A DNA stretch of 64,000 nt from a bacterium. Its GTDB lineage: Bacteria; BMS3Abin14. The DNA is taken from assembly GCA_020350725.1 (NCBI GenBank), contig CP070719.1:376837-440836 (forward strand), read 5' to 3'. Below the pieces are notes generated by a model. That model was not told where the DNA came from. It searched no databases and worked only from the letters and a program-made list of their open reading frames with translations. The position numbers and the translations under genes are program-made. Of this stretch, positions 30,416-39,798 are shown piece by piece (within the stretch, counting starts at the first letter, position 1; the number at the start of each line of letters is the position of its first letter).

Positions 30416-31771
30416 ATGATAGCCAAGAAGATCCACCTGGATGAGAAGGAGATGCCTAAGGCTTGGTACAATATCCTGCCTGATATGCCGACTCCTCCCG
30501 ATCCCCCCCTCAACCCGGGGACCGGCCAGCCCATCGGGCCGGAAGATCTGGCCCCCATATTCCCCATGGGCCTTATCGAACAGGAGGTTTCCCAGGAGAG
30601 ATGGATCTCGATCCCCGAGGACATTCTCGACATCTACAGGCTGTGGCGTCCCTCTCCCCTCTATCGTGCCTATCATCTGGAGGAGGTCCTCGATACGCCG
30701 GCAAGGATCTACTACAAATATGAGGGCGGCAGCCCGGCCGGCAGTCACAAGCCCAACACCTCCATCGCCCAGGCCTACTATAACAAGAGGGAAGGGGTCA
30801 GGCGCCTCGCCACCGAGACGGGGGCCGGCCAGTGGGGCAGTGCCCTGTCCCTGGCCTGCCAGTTCTTCGACCTTGAATGCACCGTTTACATGGTCAAGGT
30901 GAGCTATCATCAGAAGCCTTACCGCCGGTCCATGATGCAGGTTTGGGGCAGCGAGGTCATTCCCAGCCCCAGTGACAAAACAAACGCCGGACGGGGCATT
31001 CTCGAGAAGGACCCCGATTCCCCGGGAAGCCTGGGCATCGCCATAAGTGAGGCCGTCGAGGACGCGGCCACAAGGGAGGACACGAAATATTCCCTCGGCA
31101 GCGTTCTGAACCACGTTCTTCTCCATCAGACCATAATCGGGCTGGAGGTCAAAGAACAGCTCAAGAAGGTGGGCGAGAAACCCGACGTGCTCATCGGGTG
31201 CTGCGGCGGCGGCAGCAACTTCGCCGGCCTCGTCTTCCCGTTCCTGCCGGAGAAGTTGGCCGGCGAAAAGATCAGGTTTCTGGCCGTCGAACCCACATCC
31301 TGTCCGACCCTGACGAAGGGAGAGTTCGCCTACGATTTCGGGGACACGGCCCAGATGACGCCGCTCATGCCGATGTACACCCTCGGTCACGATTTCATTC
31401 CCCCCGGGATCCACGCGGGAGGTCTGAGGTACCACGGCGAATCCCCTCTGGTGAGCGTCCTGCATCGTGACGGGATCGTCGATGCTGTGGCCTATACTCA
31501 GAACCCCGTTTTCAGCGCGGCTCTGACCTTTGCCAGGGCGGAAGGGATCATACCGGCGCCCGAGTCAGCCCATGCGGTGAAGGCGACCTTCGAAGAAGCC
31601 ATCCGCTTCAAGGAGGAGGGCAAGGAAGGCGTCATCGTGTTCAACCTCAGCGGACATGGTCACTTCGATATGGCGGCTTACGACGCCTTTCTGGCTGGTG
31701 ATCTCGAGGACTACACCTATCCCGAGGAGAAGATCGCCGAGTCCCTCAAGAACCTGCCGAAGGTCAAATAA
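30416..31771 (+). CDS. trpB: Tryptophan synthase beta chain, TrpB2 type
   Basis: The product is 451 aa, longer than ordinary TrpB and with the TrpB2-type N-terminus (WYNILPDMP...[16 protein letters not shown]). This PLP enzyme joins indole and serine into tryptophan. The PLP lysine lies in [12 protein letters not shown], the catalytic glutamate region in [10 protein letters not shown] and the phosphate-binding loop in [11 protein letters not shown]. No trpA or other trp gene is adjacent, which fits TrpB2 acting alone on free indole or with a distant TrpA. AGGAGAGGG lies upstream. It precedes accD by 10 bp and is probably co-transcribed with it. Confidence 0.93.
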   Translation: MIAKKIHLDEKEMPKAWYNILPDMPTPPDPPLNPGTGQPIGPEDLAPIFPMGLIEQEVSQERWISIPEDILDIYRLWRPSPLYRAYHLEEVLDTPARIYYKYEGGSPAGSHKPNTSIAQAYYNKREGVRRLATETGAGQWGSALSLACQFFDLECTVYMVKVSYHQKPYRRSMMQVWGSEVIPSPSDKTNAGRGILEKDPDSPGSLGIAISEAVEDAATREDTKYSLGSVLNHVLLHQTIIGLEVKEQLKKVGEKPDVLIGCCGGGSNFAGLVFPFLPEKLAGEKIRFLAVEPTSCPTLTKGEFAYDFGDTAQMTPLMPMYTLGHDFIPPGIHAGGLRYHGESPLVSVLHRDGIVDAVAYTQNPVFSAALTFARAEGIIPAPESAHAVKATFEEAIRFKEEGKEGVIVFNLSGHGHFDMAAYDAFLAGDLEDYTYPEEKIAESLKNLPKVK

Positions 31772-31781
31772 GGTCCCGTTC

Positions 31782-32633
31782 ATGGTGTCCTGGTTCCGAA
31801 GAAGGTCTTCCCGGCCAGAGCGGTCGGACCGCCGCAAGGTGTCGGTCCCCGAAGGGCTGTGGATCAAGTGCAACAACTGTGGTGAGATCGTCTACAGCAG
31901 GGAGATCGAGCGGAATCTGAAAGTCTGTCCCAAATGCGATTATCACTTCAGGATAACGGCCCGCGAGAGGATCGATCTGCTCGTTGATGCCGGATCCTTT
32001 GAGGAATTCGATTCGAGCATCGAGAGCCTCGATCCTCTCCAGTTCAGGGATTCCCAGAAATATTTTGACCGCATCAGGACATCCAAGAAGAAGACGGGGC
32101 TCACCGAGGCGGTGGTATCCGGATCCTGCACCATCGAGGGAAAGAGGACCATCCTCTCCGTATTCGATTTCTTCTTTATGGGGGGCAGCATGGGATCGGT
32201 GGTCGGGGAGAAGGTCGCCAGAGCCATCGAGAGGGCGATCCAGGACAGGTGCGGCCTTGTTATCGTCTCCTCATCAGGGGGCGCCAGGATGCAGGAGGGA
32301 GCTCTGTCCCTTATGCAGATGGCCAAAACGAGCGCGGCCCTGGCCAAGCTCCGGCGACTTCATCTGCCTTTTATATCGGTGCTCACCGACCCCACGACCG
32401 GCGGGGTCACCGCCAGCTTCGCCATGCTCGGCGACGTTATCCTGGCCGAACCCAAGGCCCTGATCGGTTTCGCCGGCCCCAGGGTCATCGAACAGACTAT
32501 CAGGCAGGAACTCCCCGAGGGTTTTCAGAGATCCGAGTTCCTCCTCGAGCACGGTATGGTCGACCGCATCGTCAACCGCAAAGAACTCAAGAACACTATC
32601 GCCTTCCTGCTTGACGCCTTCACCAGGCAATGA
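31782..32633 (+). CDS. accD: Acetyl-CoA carboxylase carboxyltransferase subunit beta
   Basis: The product is 283 aa from ATG 31782. It transfers CO2 from biotin to acetyl-CoA to make malonyl-CoA, working with AccA (not in the window). An N-terminal zinc ribbon uses C30, C33, C49 and C52. The crotonase-like core includes [25 protein letters not shown] and [17 protein letters not shown]. The longer upstream frame overlapping trpB2 lacks family similarity. The stop overlaps the folC start (ATGA). An accD-folC pair is common in proteobacteria. Confidence 0.97.
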   Translation: MVSWFRRRSSRPERSDRRKVSVPEGLWIKCNNCGEIVYSREIERNLKVCPKCDYHFRITARERIDLLVDAGSFEEFDSSIESLDPLQFRDSQKYFDRIRTSKKKTGLTEAVVSGSCTIEGKRTILSVFDFFFMGGSMGSVVGEKVARAIERAIQDRCGLVIVSSSGGARMQEGALSLMQMAKTSAALAKLRRLHLPFISVLTDPTTGGVTASFAMLGDVILAEPKALIGFAGPRVIEQTIRQELPEGFQRSEFLLEHGMVDRIVNRKELKNTIAFLLDAFTRQ

Positions 32634-33886
32634 CCTATCAGGAGGCCGTTGACTATCTCTCCGGCCTGGTCGAGGTGCGCATACTTCCCGGGCTTACCCG
32701 GATCCGGCAGGCTCTGGATGCCCTCGGACAACCCCATCGGTCCTTTCCTCACCTGCTTGTCGGGGGGACGAACGGAAAGGGTTCGACATCCTCTTTCCTG
32801 GGGTCCGTGCTCACGGCCGCCGGGTATCGGGTCGGGCTCTACACCTCACCTCATCTTTTCAGCTTCCGGGAGAGGATAAGGATCGGTGACGACCTCCTGA
32901 CGAGGAAGGATCTCCCCCGGCTTGTTGAGGCGGTCATAGAGACCGGAATCTCCCTGTCCTATTTTGAATTCGCCACGGCCATGGCCCTGGTCCATTTCGC
33001 CCGGCAGCATGTCGATATGGCCATCCTGGAAGTGGGCCTGGGGGGGCGCTGGGACGCGACCAATGCCACCGATCCCATCCTGTCGGTCATCACGAATGTG
33101 GATATGGATCACAGTGAATGGCTTGGTCGAACCGTGGAGGAGGTCGCGGGGGAAAAGGCATGCATTATGAGACCGGGACGGCCGGCTGTCCTGGGCGCCG
33201 GGGAGGGGACCGGTCTGGACACCCTCCTCGAGAAGGCAGCCGAAATGGGGGCCGACGCCCTTGTTGCAGGCCGTGATTTTCTCATGACGAGAGGGCCTCA
33301 AGGTCTTTGTTTCAAGGCGCCGGGATGGGCGATCGACGGGCTGCGTCCCGGCCTGAAGGGGCAATTTCAGGTGGCCAACGCAGCGTGTGCCCTGGCCAGT
33401 GTGGGCATTCTTAGGGAAAAGGGATTCCAGGTCGCGGCGGAGGCCGTCAGGCGTGGCATAGAAGCCGTCCAGTGGCCGGGCAGGTTCCAGGTGATAGGAG
33501 GTCCGGTCAAACTCGTCGTCGATTCAGCCCACAATCCTGCGGCAATGAAAGCCCTTGTCGAATCCCTCGATCTGGTCCCATCCGAGGTGATCTGGCTTTT
33601 TTCAGCCCTGAGTGATAAGGATGTGCCCGGGATGATCCGTCAGATCCCCCGTCCGACAGGCGGGGTGGTGGCGGTTCCTCTCGATCATGACAGAGCCATG
33701 TCCCTGGATGACCTGGTGGCCGCCTTCCGGGAAAGCGGGCTGGATGTAGTGGCGGAAACCGGCATATCCTCAGGGCTGCGCAAGGCCGTCGAAAAGGCCG
33801 GGCGCCGGGGCACGGTCATCGTGGCCGGCTCGATATTTCTCGCTGCTGCTGTTCTGGGATCATGGAAGATGGGTGCGGACGCTTGA
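32630..33886 (+). CDS. folC: Bifunctional folylpolyglutamate synthase / dihydrofolate synthase
   Basis: The product is 418 aa. It adds glutamate to dihydropteroate and to folates. The ATP-binding P-loop is GTNGKGST, followed by [13 protein letters not shown], the [11 protein letters not shown] block and [11 protein letters not shown] typical of Mur-ligase-like enzymes, then the C-terminal [11 protein letters not shown] domain. The start overlaps accD by 4 bp, and the last 25 bp overlap the longest lptD frame. Confidence 0.95.
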   Translation: MTYQEAVDYLSGLVEVRILPGLTRIRQALDALGQPHRSFPHLLVGGTNGKGSTSSFLGSVLTAAGYRVGLYTSPHLFSFRERIRIGDDLLTRKDLPRLVEAVIETGISLSYFEFATAMALVHFARQHVDMAILEVGLGGRWDATNATDPILSVITNVDMDHSEWLGRTVEEVAGEKACIMRPGRPAVLGAGEGTGLDTLLEKAAEMGADALVAGRDFLMTRGPQGLCFKAPGWAIDGLRPGLKGQFQVANAACALASVGILREKGFQVAAEAVRRGIEAVQWPGRFQVIGGPVKLVVDSAHNPAAMKALVESLDLVPSEVIWLFSALSDKDVPGMIRQIPRPTGGVVAVPLDHDRAMSLDDLVAAFRESGLDVVAETGISSGLRKAVEKAGRRGTVIVAGSIFLAAAVLGSWKMGADA

Positions 33887-35814
33887 AGGCAGTAAGTTTG
33901 CGGTTGAGGCTTCTTTCCCTTGTGACGACGGCCATGCTCTGCTTCCTGTCCGGTGAAGTCAGGGCGGGAGCGGGGGATGTCAACATCGAGGCCGAAAAGA
34001 TGCTCGCCTACCCCGACGGCACCCTGGAGGCGGAGGGAGGGGTGACTGTCGAGGGACAGACCTTTTCCGCCAGGGCTGATCGATTGTATTACGACCCCGG
34101 GACAGCCCGGATCAGGCTGGTGGGAAACGTTGAAATGTCCGAGGTAAAGGGAGGTCTGTTTACGGGAAAATCCCTGGAACTGGATCTGAACACCCTGGCC
34201 GGGGCCGTGAGCGGCGGTGAATTCTTCATCGAGGAGAGCGGCATTCGGATCATCGGCGAAGTGATAACGCGACTGGGCCCCGATGAATTGGAGGTGAGGA
34301 AAGGCGAATTCACCTCCTGTCCCGGTGATTGCCCTGACTGGTCCTTTACCGCCTCCAGGCTGAAGATCCGGAAGGAGGGGTATGTAACCGCCAGGCACGC
34401 CGCCTTCAGAATCGCCGGCATTCCTGTTTTCTACAGCCCCTATCTGTTTTTCCCGGTCAAGACCGAGAGACAGTCGGGACTTCTTCTCCCTGAATTGAGC
34501 TACACCGAGCGGTCCGGCCTTGAGGTCTCGCTGCCCGTTTACATCACCCTGGGCGATGCCGCAGACCTGACCATCACCCCCCGAACCTTTACCAGGGATG
34601 AAACGGGCCTGCAGGGCGAGTTCCGCTATGATCTTCCATGGGGCGGCGGAGGAGAATGGTCTGGATTCTCCATAGGTGATCGGGAGGACAGGGGGCTGGA
34701 CCGCTGGTATGCCTCCGCCACCCATGCCATGAGAACCGTGACGGGCGTGTGGACCCGGGGCCGATGGTACGATGCCGGGAATCCGGATGCACCGGTTGAT
34801 TTCGGCGACAGTTTCCAGGACAGGAATCCAGGTGCTGTGGACCGCCACCTTTTCGTCGAGGGCGACTGGGACCGAGCCGGTATCAGGGTGGGCATGGCGA
34901 GCCTGGTTCCGGATGCCGGGAACGCCGGAAGCCTCGCGGTCCTGGATAGGCTGGAGGCGGGAGCGGGTCTGGGATGGTACAAAGTGGGATCCCTGGATGT
35001 TCAAGCGGGCCTGGAATACACCGAATTCGACATCGGTGGTGAGCGCCTCCTCGTCAACCAGGGACTGTCCCTCGGCCTGGCGGGACCCGGGCCGCTGTCG
35101 GGAAGATTGTGGGCTCAATGGCAAGGCTCGCATGACGGCGAAGGGACAGTGGAGGATTCCTTCTCCCTCCTCGCCCTGGAAGAGAGGATCTCGCTGTCCA
35201 AAAGGGCATCATGGGGACTGCACCGGCTGGAAATGTCCCTTGCCGGAGTCCGTTCCACCCCCTTCACCTACAACGAGTCGGCGCCAAGGGACAGCAGGGA
35301 CAACGGCCGGGAGCATGCGCTTGTGTCGGGGCGTTTCCGAAGTCTGGTCATCGGTCCTTCCTATTCCTGGGAGCTGCTGGCATCGGGCTGGTCGGACTCC
35401 AAGATGGACAAAGCCATGGGTTTCGGGAGGACACTCCTGAAGAAGGATCCCTGGTATCTCGAAGCCACCGTCAACCGCGATGCTGAATTTGGCCTGGTTC
35501 TGCCCCTTCAGGCCGGTGTGGAAGGCCGGTGGGAAGGCTGGACCGCGGGTGCCGGTTTCAATTCCGACGCAGCGGAACTCGAGGTCGAGTGGGAGTCCAG
35601 AGAGGATAAACCGCTGATTCTGTCCGGGTCGTACCGCTATACCCTGAAAGCTTTCGAGTTCGAAGGCAGCGCCCAGTTCGACCTTGACACCGATCGCACC
35701 TCCGACGAGCGACACACAGTAACCTATCTGGCCGACTGCTGGGAACTGGGCGTGTCAAGGCTCAGGAACCTGAGCCGGACGGACTGGCGACTGGTCTTCC
35801 GGCTTGCTAATTAA
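33862..35814 (+). CDS. lptD: LPS-assembly outer-membrane protein LptD
   Basis: The product is 650 aa from ATG 33862, or 643 aa from TTG 33883, which overlaps the folC stop (TTGA) and gives a cleaner signal peptide ([30 protein letters not shown]). The N-terminal OstA/LptA-like beta-jellyroll (about residues 40-150: NIEAEKMLAYPDGTLEAEGGV...) is followed by the barrel domain with the diagnostic FTSCPGDCPDWSF cysteine pair and HAAFRIAGIPVFYSPYLFFPV. The protein inserts lipopolysaccharide into the outer leaflet with LptE, so it marks a diderm envelope. It is somewhat shorter than E. coli LptD. Confidence 0.9.
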   Translation: MEDGCGRLKAVSLRLRLLSLVTTAMLCFLSGEVRAGAGDVNIEAEKMLAYPDGTLEAEGGVTVEGQTFSARADRLYYDPGTARIRLVGNVEMSEVKGGLFTGKSLELDLNTLAGAVSGGEFFIEESGIRIIGEVITRLGPDELEVRKGEFTSCPGDCPDWSFTASRLKIRKEGYVTARHAAFRIAGIPVFYSPYLFFPVKTERQSGLLLPELSYTERSGLEVSLPVYITLGDAADLTITPRTFTRDETGLQGEFRYDLPWGGGGEWSGFSIGDREDRGLDRWYASATHAMRTVTGVWTRGRWYDAGNPDAPVDFGDSFQDRNPGAVDRHLFVEGDWDRAGIRVGMASLVPDAGNAGSLAVLDRLEAGAGLGWYKVGSLDVQAGLEYTEFDIGGERLLVNQGLSLGLAGPGPLSGRLWAQWQGSHDGEGTVEDSFSLLALEERISLSKRASWGLHRLEMSLAGVRSTPFTYNESAPRDSRDNGREHALVSGRFRSLVIGPSYSWELLASGWSDSKMDKAMGFGRTLLKKDPWYLEATVNRDAEFGLVLPLQAGVEGRWEGWTAGAGFNSDAAELEVEWESREDKPLILSGSYRYTLKAFEFEGSAQFDLDTDRTSDERHTVTYLADCWELGVSRLRNLSRTDWRLVFRLAN

Positions 35815-35861
35815 AGGGTCCAGAGGTCGGCCGCCAACCGGGGTTTCCAATACGCATTGAC

Positions 35862-36161
35862 ATGAAAGGCCCCTTATTCTATATTCTAGCGCCCTTCGCA
35901 CTGGCCTTCGGCCTGTTCGTGGTCTACCTGCTGGTCGGCATCCTCATGGGTGATCCGGCCAGGCCCTTCAGGATGTTTGCCGCGGGACCCCTTCGCGATC
36001 CTGTCTCCGAGGCGGAAAGGATCCTGGATTCGATAGAGAGCGGGGATATCCCGGAGGATGAACGGGCTGAGCTGAGGAGCCGTCTGCAGGAAATCATTGA
36101 TTCGGGGGGAGAGGGAGAGCGCTGGGAGCGGATTTTCGCCAGATCGAGGGATCACCTTTGA
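35862..36161 (+). CDS. Small single-span membrane protein of unknown function
   Basis: The product is 99 aa. Residues 5-30 form one hydrophobic segment ([25 protein letters not shown]). The rest is a charged, helix-prone cytoplasmic or periplasmic tail with acidic stretches ([23 protein letters not shown]). There is no recognisable family and no clear Shine-Dalgarno. It sits 47 bp after lptD and 52 bp before lepA in the same direction, and its codon style matches its neighbours, so it is likely a real gene. Confidence 0.65.
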   Translation: MKGPLFYILAPFALAFGLFVVYLLVGILMGDPARPFRMFAAGPLRDPVSEAERILDSIESGDIPEDERAELRSRLQEIIDSGGEGERWERIFARSRDHL

Positions 36162-36213
36162 GCCCCCGTGCGGTGACAGGGAAAAGACATCCCCATCCCC
36201 TTGCGGCCACGTC

Positions 36214-38016
36214 ATGACATCCAAACAGGACCACATCAGGAACTTTTCCATAATAGCCCACATTGATCACGGCAAGTCCACCCTGGCCGACAGGATCCTG
36301 GAGATGACCGGAGCGGTCACCGGGAGAGAGATGACCGGCCAGGTGCTGGATTCCATGGATATCGAGAGGGAGAGGGGAATCACCATCAAGGCTCAGACGG
36401 CCCGCATAACCTACCGTGACTCGGGGGGAAGGGAATACCAGCTCAATCTCATCGATACGCCGGGGCATGTCGACTTTTCCTATGAGGTCTCCAGATCCCT
36501 GGCCGCCTGTGAAGGGGCGCTTCTCGTGGTGGATGCGGCCCAGGGGGTCGAGGCCCAGACGATAGCGAACGCATATCTGGCCGTAGAACAGGATCTGACT
36601 ATCATACCCGTTATCAACAAGATCGACCTGCCCGGTGCCGAGCCGGACAGGGCCAAGGAGGAGTTGAGCACCCTGCTCGGTATCGATCCGGCTGATGTCC
36701 TGGAGATCAGTGCGAAGGAAGGGACCGGGATGGTGGACCTGCTGGAGGCGATCGTGTCGAGGATCCCCCCGCCGGCGGGAGATGTGGACGAGCCGCTGAG
36801 GGCCCTCATCGTAGACTCATGGTATGACAATTACGTGGGCGTCGTGGCCCTTGTGAGGGTATTTCAGGGGGCCATGACATCGCGGTCCGGCATCCGGTTG
36901 ATGGTTCAGGGGGGGGACTATGAATTGGGTGACATCGGCGTTTTCGTGCCTGCCGCCAGGACCGTCAAATCCCTGGCCGCCGGCGAGGTGGGCTACATCG
37001 TCCCCGGCATCAAGGACCTGAAAAAAGTGCAGGTCGGTGACACGGTCACCCATAAGGCGCGTCCGGCCAGTGACCCTCTGCCCGGGTTCAGACGGATGAG
37101 GCCCATGGTCTTTGCCGGAATGTATCCTGCCGCAAGCGAGGACTTTGCCGCCCTGAGAGAGGCTCTGGGAAAACTGCAGCTTAACGATTCCTCCCTGGTC
37201 TTCGAGCCCGAGACATCCGTGGCCCTCGGTTTCGGTTTCCGCTGCGGCTTCCTGGGGATGCTGCACATGGAGATCGTGCAGGAGCGGCTGGAGAGGCATT
37301 TCGAGCTCGACCTCGTGACCACTGCCCCCACGGTCGTCTACCGGGTCATGACCAGGGACGGGCGGTGGGTAGAGGTGGACAACCCGGCCAAGATGCCGTC
37401 TGCCGGGGAGGTGGAGGAGATCCACGAACCCCACGTCCGAGGAACGATCATGCTCCCGGATAATTATCTCGGGGGCATCCTGGCACTGCTCACCGAACGC
37501 AGGGGGGAGCAGCGGGCAATGAATTACCTTGAGGACAGGAGGGTCATTCTCGAGTATGATATCCCACTGTCCGAGGTCATCTATGATTTTTATGATAGAC
37601 TCAAGAGCCTCAGCCGGGGATACGCTTCCCTGGATTACGATCCCATAGGCTACAAGGTCGGAGACCTGGTCAAATTGGACATCAGGGTGAACGGGGAGGC
37701 GGTGGATGCTCTTTCCGTCATCGTTCCCAAGGAAAGAGCCTACCACAGGGGGCGGGACCTCGCCGGGAGGATGAAGGAACTGATCCCCCGCCAGATGTTC
37801 GAGGTCGTGATCCAGGCATCCATCGGAAGCCGGATCATCGCCCGGGAAACAGTCAAACCTATCAGGAAGAACGTCCTGGCCAAATGCTACGGGGGGGATG
37901 TAACGCGGAAGCGGAAACTCCTGGAGAAGCAGAAAGAGGGCAAAAAGAGGATGAAGAGCATCGGCAGGGTCCAGATCCCCCAGGACGCCTTCATGGCCAT
38001 CCTGAAGGTGGAATAA
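36214..38016 (+). CDS. lepA: Elongation factor 4 (LepA), back-translocating GTPase
   Basis: The product is 600 aa from ATG 36214 ([23 protein letters not shown]). An in-frame extension upstream overlaps the preceding gene and is not conserved in character. LepA acts on stalled or mistranslocated ribosomes and in initiation. The G motifs [24 protein letters not shown] and NKIDLPGA are present. The C-terminal domain includes [25 protein letters not shown], its signature. lepB follows, an association seen in many proteobacteria. Confidence 0.97.
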   Translation: MTSKQDHIRNFSIIAHIDHGKSTLADRILEMTGAVTGREMTGQVLDSMDIERERGITIKAQTARITYRDSGGREYQLNLIDTPGHVDFSYEVSRSLAACEGALLVVDAAQGVEAQTIANAYLAVEQDLTIIPVINKIDLPGAEPDRAKEELSTLLGIDPADVLEISAKEGTGMVDLLEAIVSRIPPPAGDVDEPLRALIVDSWYDNYVGVVALVRVFQGAMTSRSGIRLMVQGGDYELGDIGVFVPAARTVKSLAAGEVGYIVPGIKDLKKVQVGDTVTHKARPASDPLPGFRRMRPMVFAGMYPAASEDFAALREALGKLQLNDSSLVFEPETSVALGFGFRCGFLGMLHMEIVQERLERHFELDLVTTAPTVVYRVMTRDGRWVEVDNPAKMPSAGEVEEIHEPHVRGTIMLPDNYLGGILALLTERRGEQRAMNYLEDRRVILEYDIPLSEVIYDFYDRLKSLSRGYASLDYDPIGYKVGDLVKLDIRVNGEAVDALSVIVPKERAYHRGRDLAGRMKELIPRQMFEVVIQASIGSRIIARETVKPIRKNVLAKCYGGDVTRKRKLLEKQKEGKKRMKSIGRVQIPQDAFMAILKVE

Positions 38017-38046
38017 TTGGACCTGGAGATAAGTCCCCCGTTCCAA

Positions 38047-38108
38047 GTTCCAGGTGCCAGGCTGTTGTCATCAGTGAGACCGGGCAAATGACTCCTGGAA
38101 CCTGGAAC
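38047..38108 (+). repeat. Word-repeat inverted repeat between lepA and lepB
   Basis: GTTCCAGGTGCCAGG at 38047-38061 matches the reverse complement of 38094-38108 in 14 of 15 positions. The arms are tandem copies of a GTTCCAG word around a 32-base loop. The sequence fills most of the 129-bp lepA-lepB gap. There is no T-run, so it is not a terminator. Confidence 0.75.
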
Positions 38109-38145
38109 CGGATGATCAGGATCGATTCATGACCAAGGAGGAAAA

Positions 38146-38817
38146 GTGTCGGTGGACCGGGACAAGGCAGCTCCGCAGCAGCAGGGAGGAGGGCCCCTTT
38201 CGATGAGAAGGTTGTGGCCGAGGGGCAAACTCTGGGAGTATCTCGAGGCGATCATTCTCGCCCTCGTTCTGGCCCTGTTCATAAGGACTTTCGTCGTCCA
38301 GGCCTTCAAGATCCCGTCGCCGTCCATGGTCCCGACCCTTCTTGTCGGAGACCACATCCTCGTCAACAAGTTCCTCTACGGTTTCACCGTCCCCTATACG
38401 GACAACAAGGTCCTGGCCCTGAGGACGCCCGATCAGGGGGATGTCGTCGTCTTCAAGTACCCCAAGAACAAGAAAATGGATTTCATCAAGCGATGCGTCG
38501 CGGTGGGCGGTGACACGCTCCAGATCAAGGAAAAGACCCTCTACGTCAACGGGGAAAAGGTCCCCGATGAGCATGCGGTCTTCCTCAGCGAAGGCGGTTC
38601 TTCCCTCCTCAAGGGAAGGGACGATTTCGGCCCGGTCACGGTGCCCGAAGGGAAAATATTCGTGATGGGTGACAACAGGGACAACAGCAACGACAGCCGA
38701 TTCTGGGGCTTCGTGGATATTTCCGAGGTCAAGGGAAAGGCCATGGTGATCTACTGGTCGTGGGACAGGGCGAGGAAGTGGCCGAGGTTCTCCCGTATCG
38801 GAGACGTCGTGAGGTAG
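38146..38817 (+). CDS. lepB: Signal peptidase I
   Basis: The product is 223 aa from a GTG start with AAGGAGG at 38135-38141. It cleaves signal peptides of Sec and Tat substrates at the outer face of the inner membrane. One membrane span (about residues 30-52) is followed by the catalytic serine in IPSPSMVPTL and the lysine in FIKRCVAVGGD. Box E GDNRDNSNDSRFWG is present. It should process the exported proteins encoded at 58-64 kb. Confidence 0.97.
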   Translation: MSVDRDKAAPQQQGGGPLSMRRLWPRGKLWEYLEAIILALVLALFIRTFVVQAFKIPSPSMVPTLLVGDHILVNKFLYGFTVPYTDNKVLALRTPDQGDVVVFKYPKNKKMDFIKRCVAVGGDTLQIKEKTLYVNGEKVPDEHAVFLSEGGSSLLKGRDDFGPVTVPEGKIFVMGDNRDNSNDSRFWGFVDISEVKGKAMVIYWSWDRARKWPRFSRIGDVVR

Positions 38818-39006
38818 GTCCGACGTTCCGCGCCTCCCCGGCCGCAGGTTCATGCCGGGGCTGGCTCCAAATCCTGTCCCGGGAAGCCGCGGAGGGGAAA
38901 CCTGCCTTCAGGGTGCCTGGGGAATGCTCTCTTTCAGCCTTTAACCAGAACTTTCCACCCTCTCAAACCCCTTTTCCCTTTCCTCCTTTTCTGCTAATAA
39001 ATCCCC

Positions 39007-39384
39007 ATGAACAAGCAGCGGCTGAAGAACCTTCTCCTCCTCCTCGTCGCCGGCTATCTGATCGTCTCCGGTGTCAAGCTGGGGACTCCGTGGCTGCGCA
39101 ACCAGATGTTCGTGGAGGAGATGGACAATCAGGCCAGGGCCCTTGTCGTGGACGGAACGGCTGAGCGAACAACGAGGAGGCTCCTGGAATCTGCCCGGGG
39201 GTACAAGATCCCCATCGACGAGAGAAACCTCACTGTGATCAGGGACCTCGAGAGGGGCCAGGTGCTGGTGGAGGCCAAGTACAGGGTTGTGGTCGTCCTT
39301 CCCTTCGGCCTCTACACCCACACCTGGAATTTCAATCCCCGTTTCGTGAGGGTCATCCCGTCCAAGCTCCGGGGCAGATTCTGA
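39007..39384 (+). CDS. Small membrane-anchored protein of unknown function (DUF4845-like)
   Basis: The product is 125 aa. An N-terminal hydrophobic anchor (residues 7-27) is followed by a small soluble domain ending in a beta-rich stretch (GQVLVEAKYRVVVVLPFGLYTHTWNFNPRF). Size, anchor and position just after lepB resemble DUF4845 proteins of proteobacteria, but I cannot confirm the family. The 189-bp gap upstream contains long-range GCAGGTT/AACCTGC complementarity and a ~45-base polypyrimidine tract. No Shine-Dalgarno is visible before the ATG. Confidence 0.6.
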   Translation: MNKQRLKNLLLLLVAGYLIVSGVKLGTPWLRNQMFVEEMDNQARALVVDGTAERTTRRLLESARGYKIPIDERNLTVIRDLERGQVLVEAKYRVVVVLPFGLYTHTWNFNPRFVRVIPSKLRGRF

Positions 39385-39428
39385 GTGGGTTCTGCGATGC
39401 CTTCCGGCCAGCGGCGGTGCAGCCGTTA

Positions 39429-39466
39429 GGACTCCCTCTGCCGACCGGAGGTCCCCTTTACTTTTT
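39429..39466 (+). terminator. Possible terminator before the pyr operon
   Basis: GGACTCC at 39429-39435 pairs with GGAGGTCC at 39447-39454, with one bulge, and a CTTTACTTTTT-type stretch follows. It would end the lepB transcript 45 bases before the pyr promoter. The stem is short, so the call is tentative. Confidence 0.45.
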
Positions 39467-39510
39467 CCCCCGCTCAAGCTGTTGATTTCCCTCGCGAATC
39501 TCAAGGGGGG

Positions 39511-39538
39511 TTGACAACAATACGGGGAAGGGTAATAA
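39511..39538 (+). promoter_or_regulatory. Sigma-70 promoter of the pyrimidine operon
   Basis: TTGACA at 39511-39516 and TAATAA at 39533-39538 are separated by 16 bp. Transcription should start near 39545, placing the PyrR hairpin almost at the 5' end of the mRNA and the terminator about 90 bases in. Confidence 0.8.
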
Positions 39539-39555
39539 AGGTATCCGGATCTTGA

Positions 39556-39588
39556 CCCTTTAATCTAATTCCGTGAGATTAGAAAGGG
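39556..39588 (+). ncRNA. PyrR-binding RNA hairpin in the pyr leader
   Basis: Lower stem CCCTT/AAGGG (39556-39560 with 39584-39588), a 5'-side TAA bulge, upper stem TCTAAT/ATTAGA and loop TCCGTGAG reproduce the layout of PyrR-binding loops: lower stem, purine-rich bulge, upper stem and a loop of the UCC-N-G-N-GAG type. With UMP bound, PyrR would stabilise it. Its 3' arm contains the AAGGG that could serve as Shine-Dalgarno for the leader frame at 39596. Confidence 0.75.
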
Positions 39589-39595
39589 AACCGCA

Positions 39596-39754
39596 GTGAA
39601 AGATGTGCCGAAAATGACGAGTGCAGGCCCCACCGTTCTGAAGCGGGGGGGCTTTTTTTTGCTCTGTCGGGTGGGGTGGTTTGCCGGTGATCCCTTACGC
39701 ATGACTCGGGGGAAGATGGTTGCCGGTTCCATGGTGCCGGTCCCCAGACCGTAA
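39596..39754 (+). CDS. Putative 52-codon leader peptide spanning the attenuator
   Basis: A GTG-initiated frame (MKDVPKMTSAGPTVLKRGG...) begins 7 bases after AAGGG and stays open through the whole terminator hairpin and its T-run, ending at TAA 39752-39754, 44 bases before pyrR. A ribosome translating it would melt the terminator. PyrR binding would mask its ribosome-binding site. I see no classical antiterminator pairing, which makes this alternative worth testing. Conservation is unknown, and the frame may be fortuitous. Confidence 0.35.
   Translation: MKDVPKMTSAGPTVLKRGGFFLLCRVGWFAGDPLRMTRGKMVAGSMVPVPRP
39627..39660 (+). terminator. Attenuator terminator upstream of pyrR
   Basis: GCCCCACCG at 39627-39635 pairs with CGGGGGGGC at 39644-39652, with one A-G mismatch, around an 8-base loop. 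Eight T residues follow. It lies inside the leader, 138 bases before pyrR, and after the PyrR hairpin, so it is the regulated attenuator of the operon. Confidence 0.9.
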
Positions 39755-39798
39755 AAACGGGGCCACCCGGACCGGCCGATCAATCAGAGGGTGACGAC

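Noticed and set aside
36097-36213. N-terminal extension of lepA upstream of 36214
   Set aside because: It overlaps the preceding gene and its residues do not fit the LepA N-terminus; ATG 36214 gives the canonical start.
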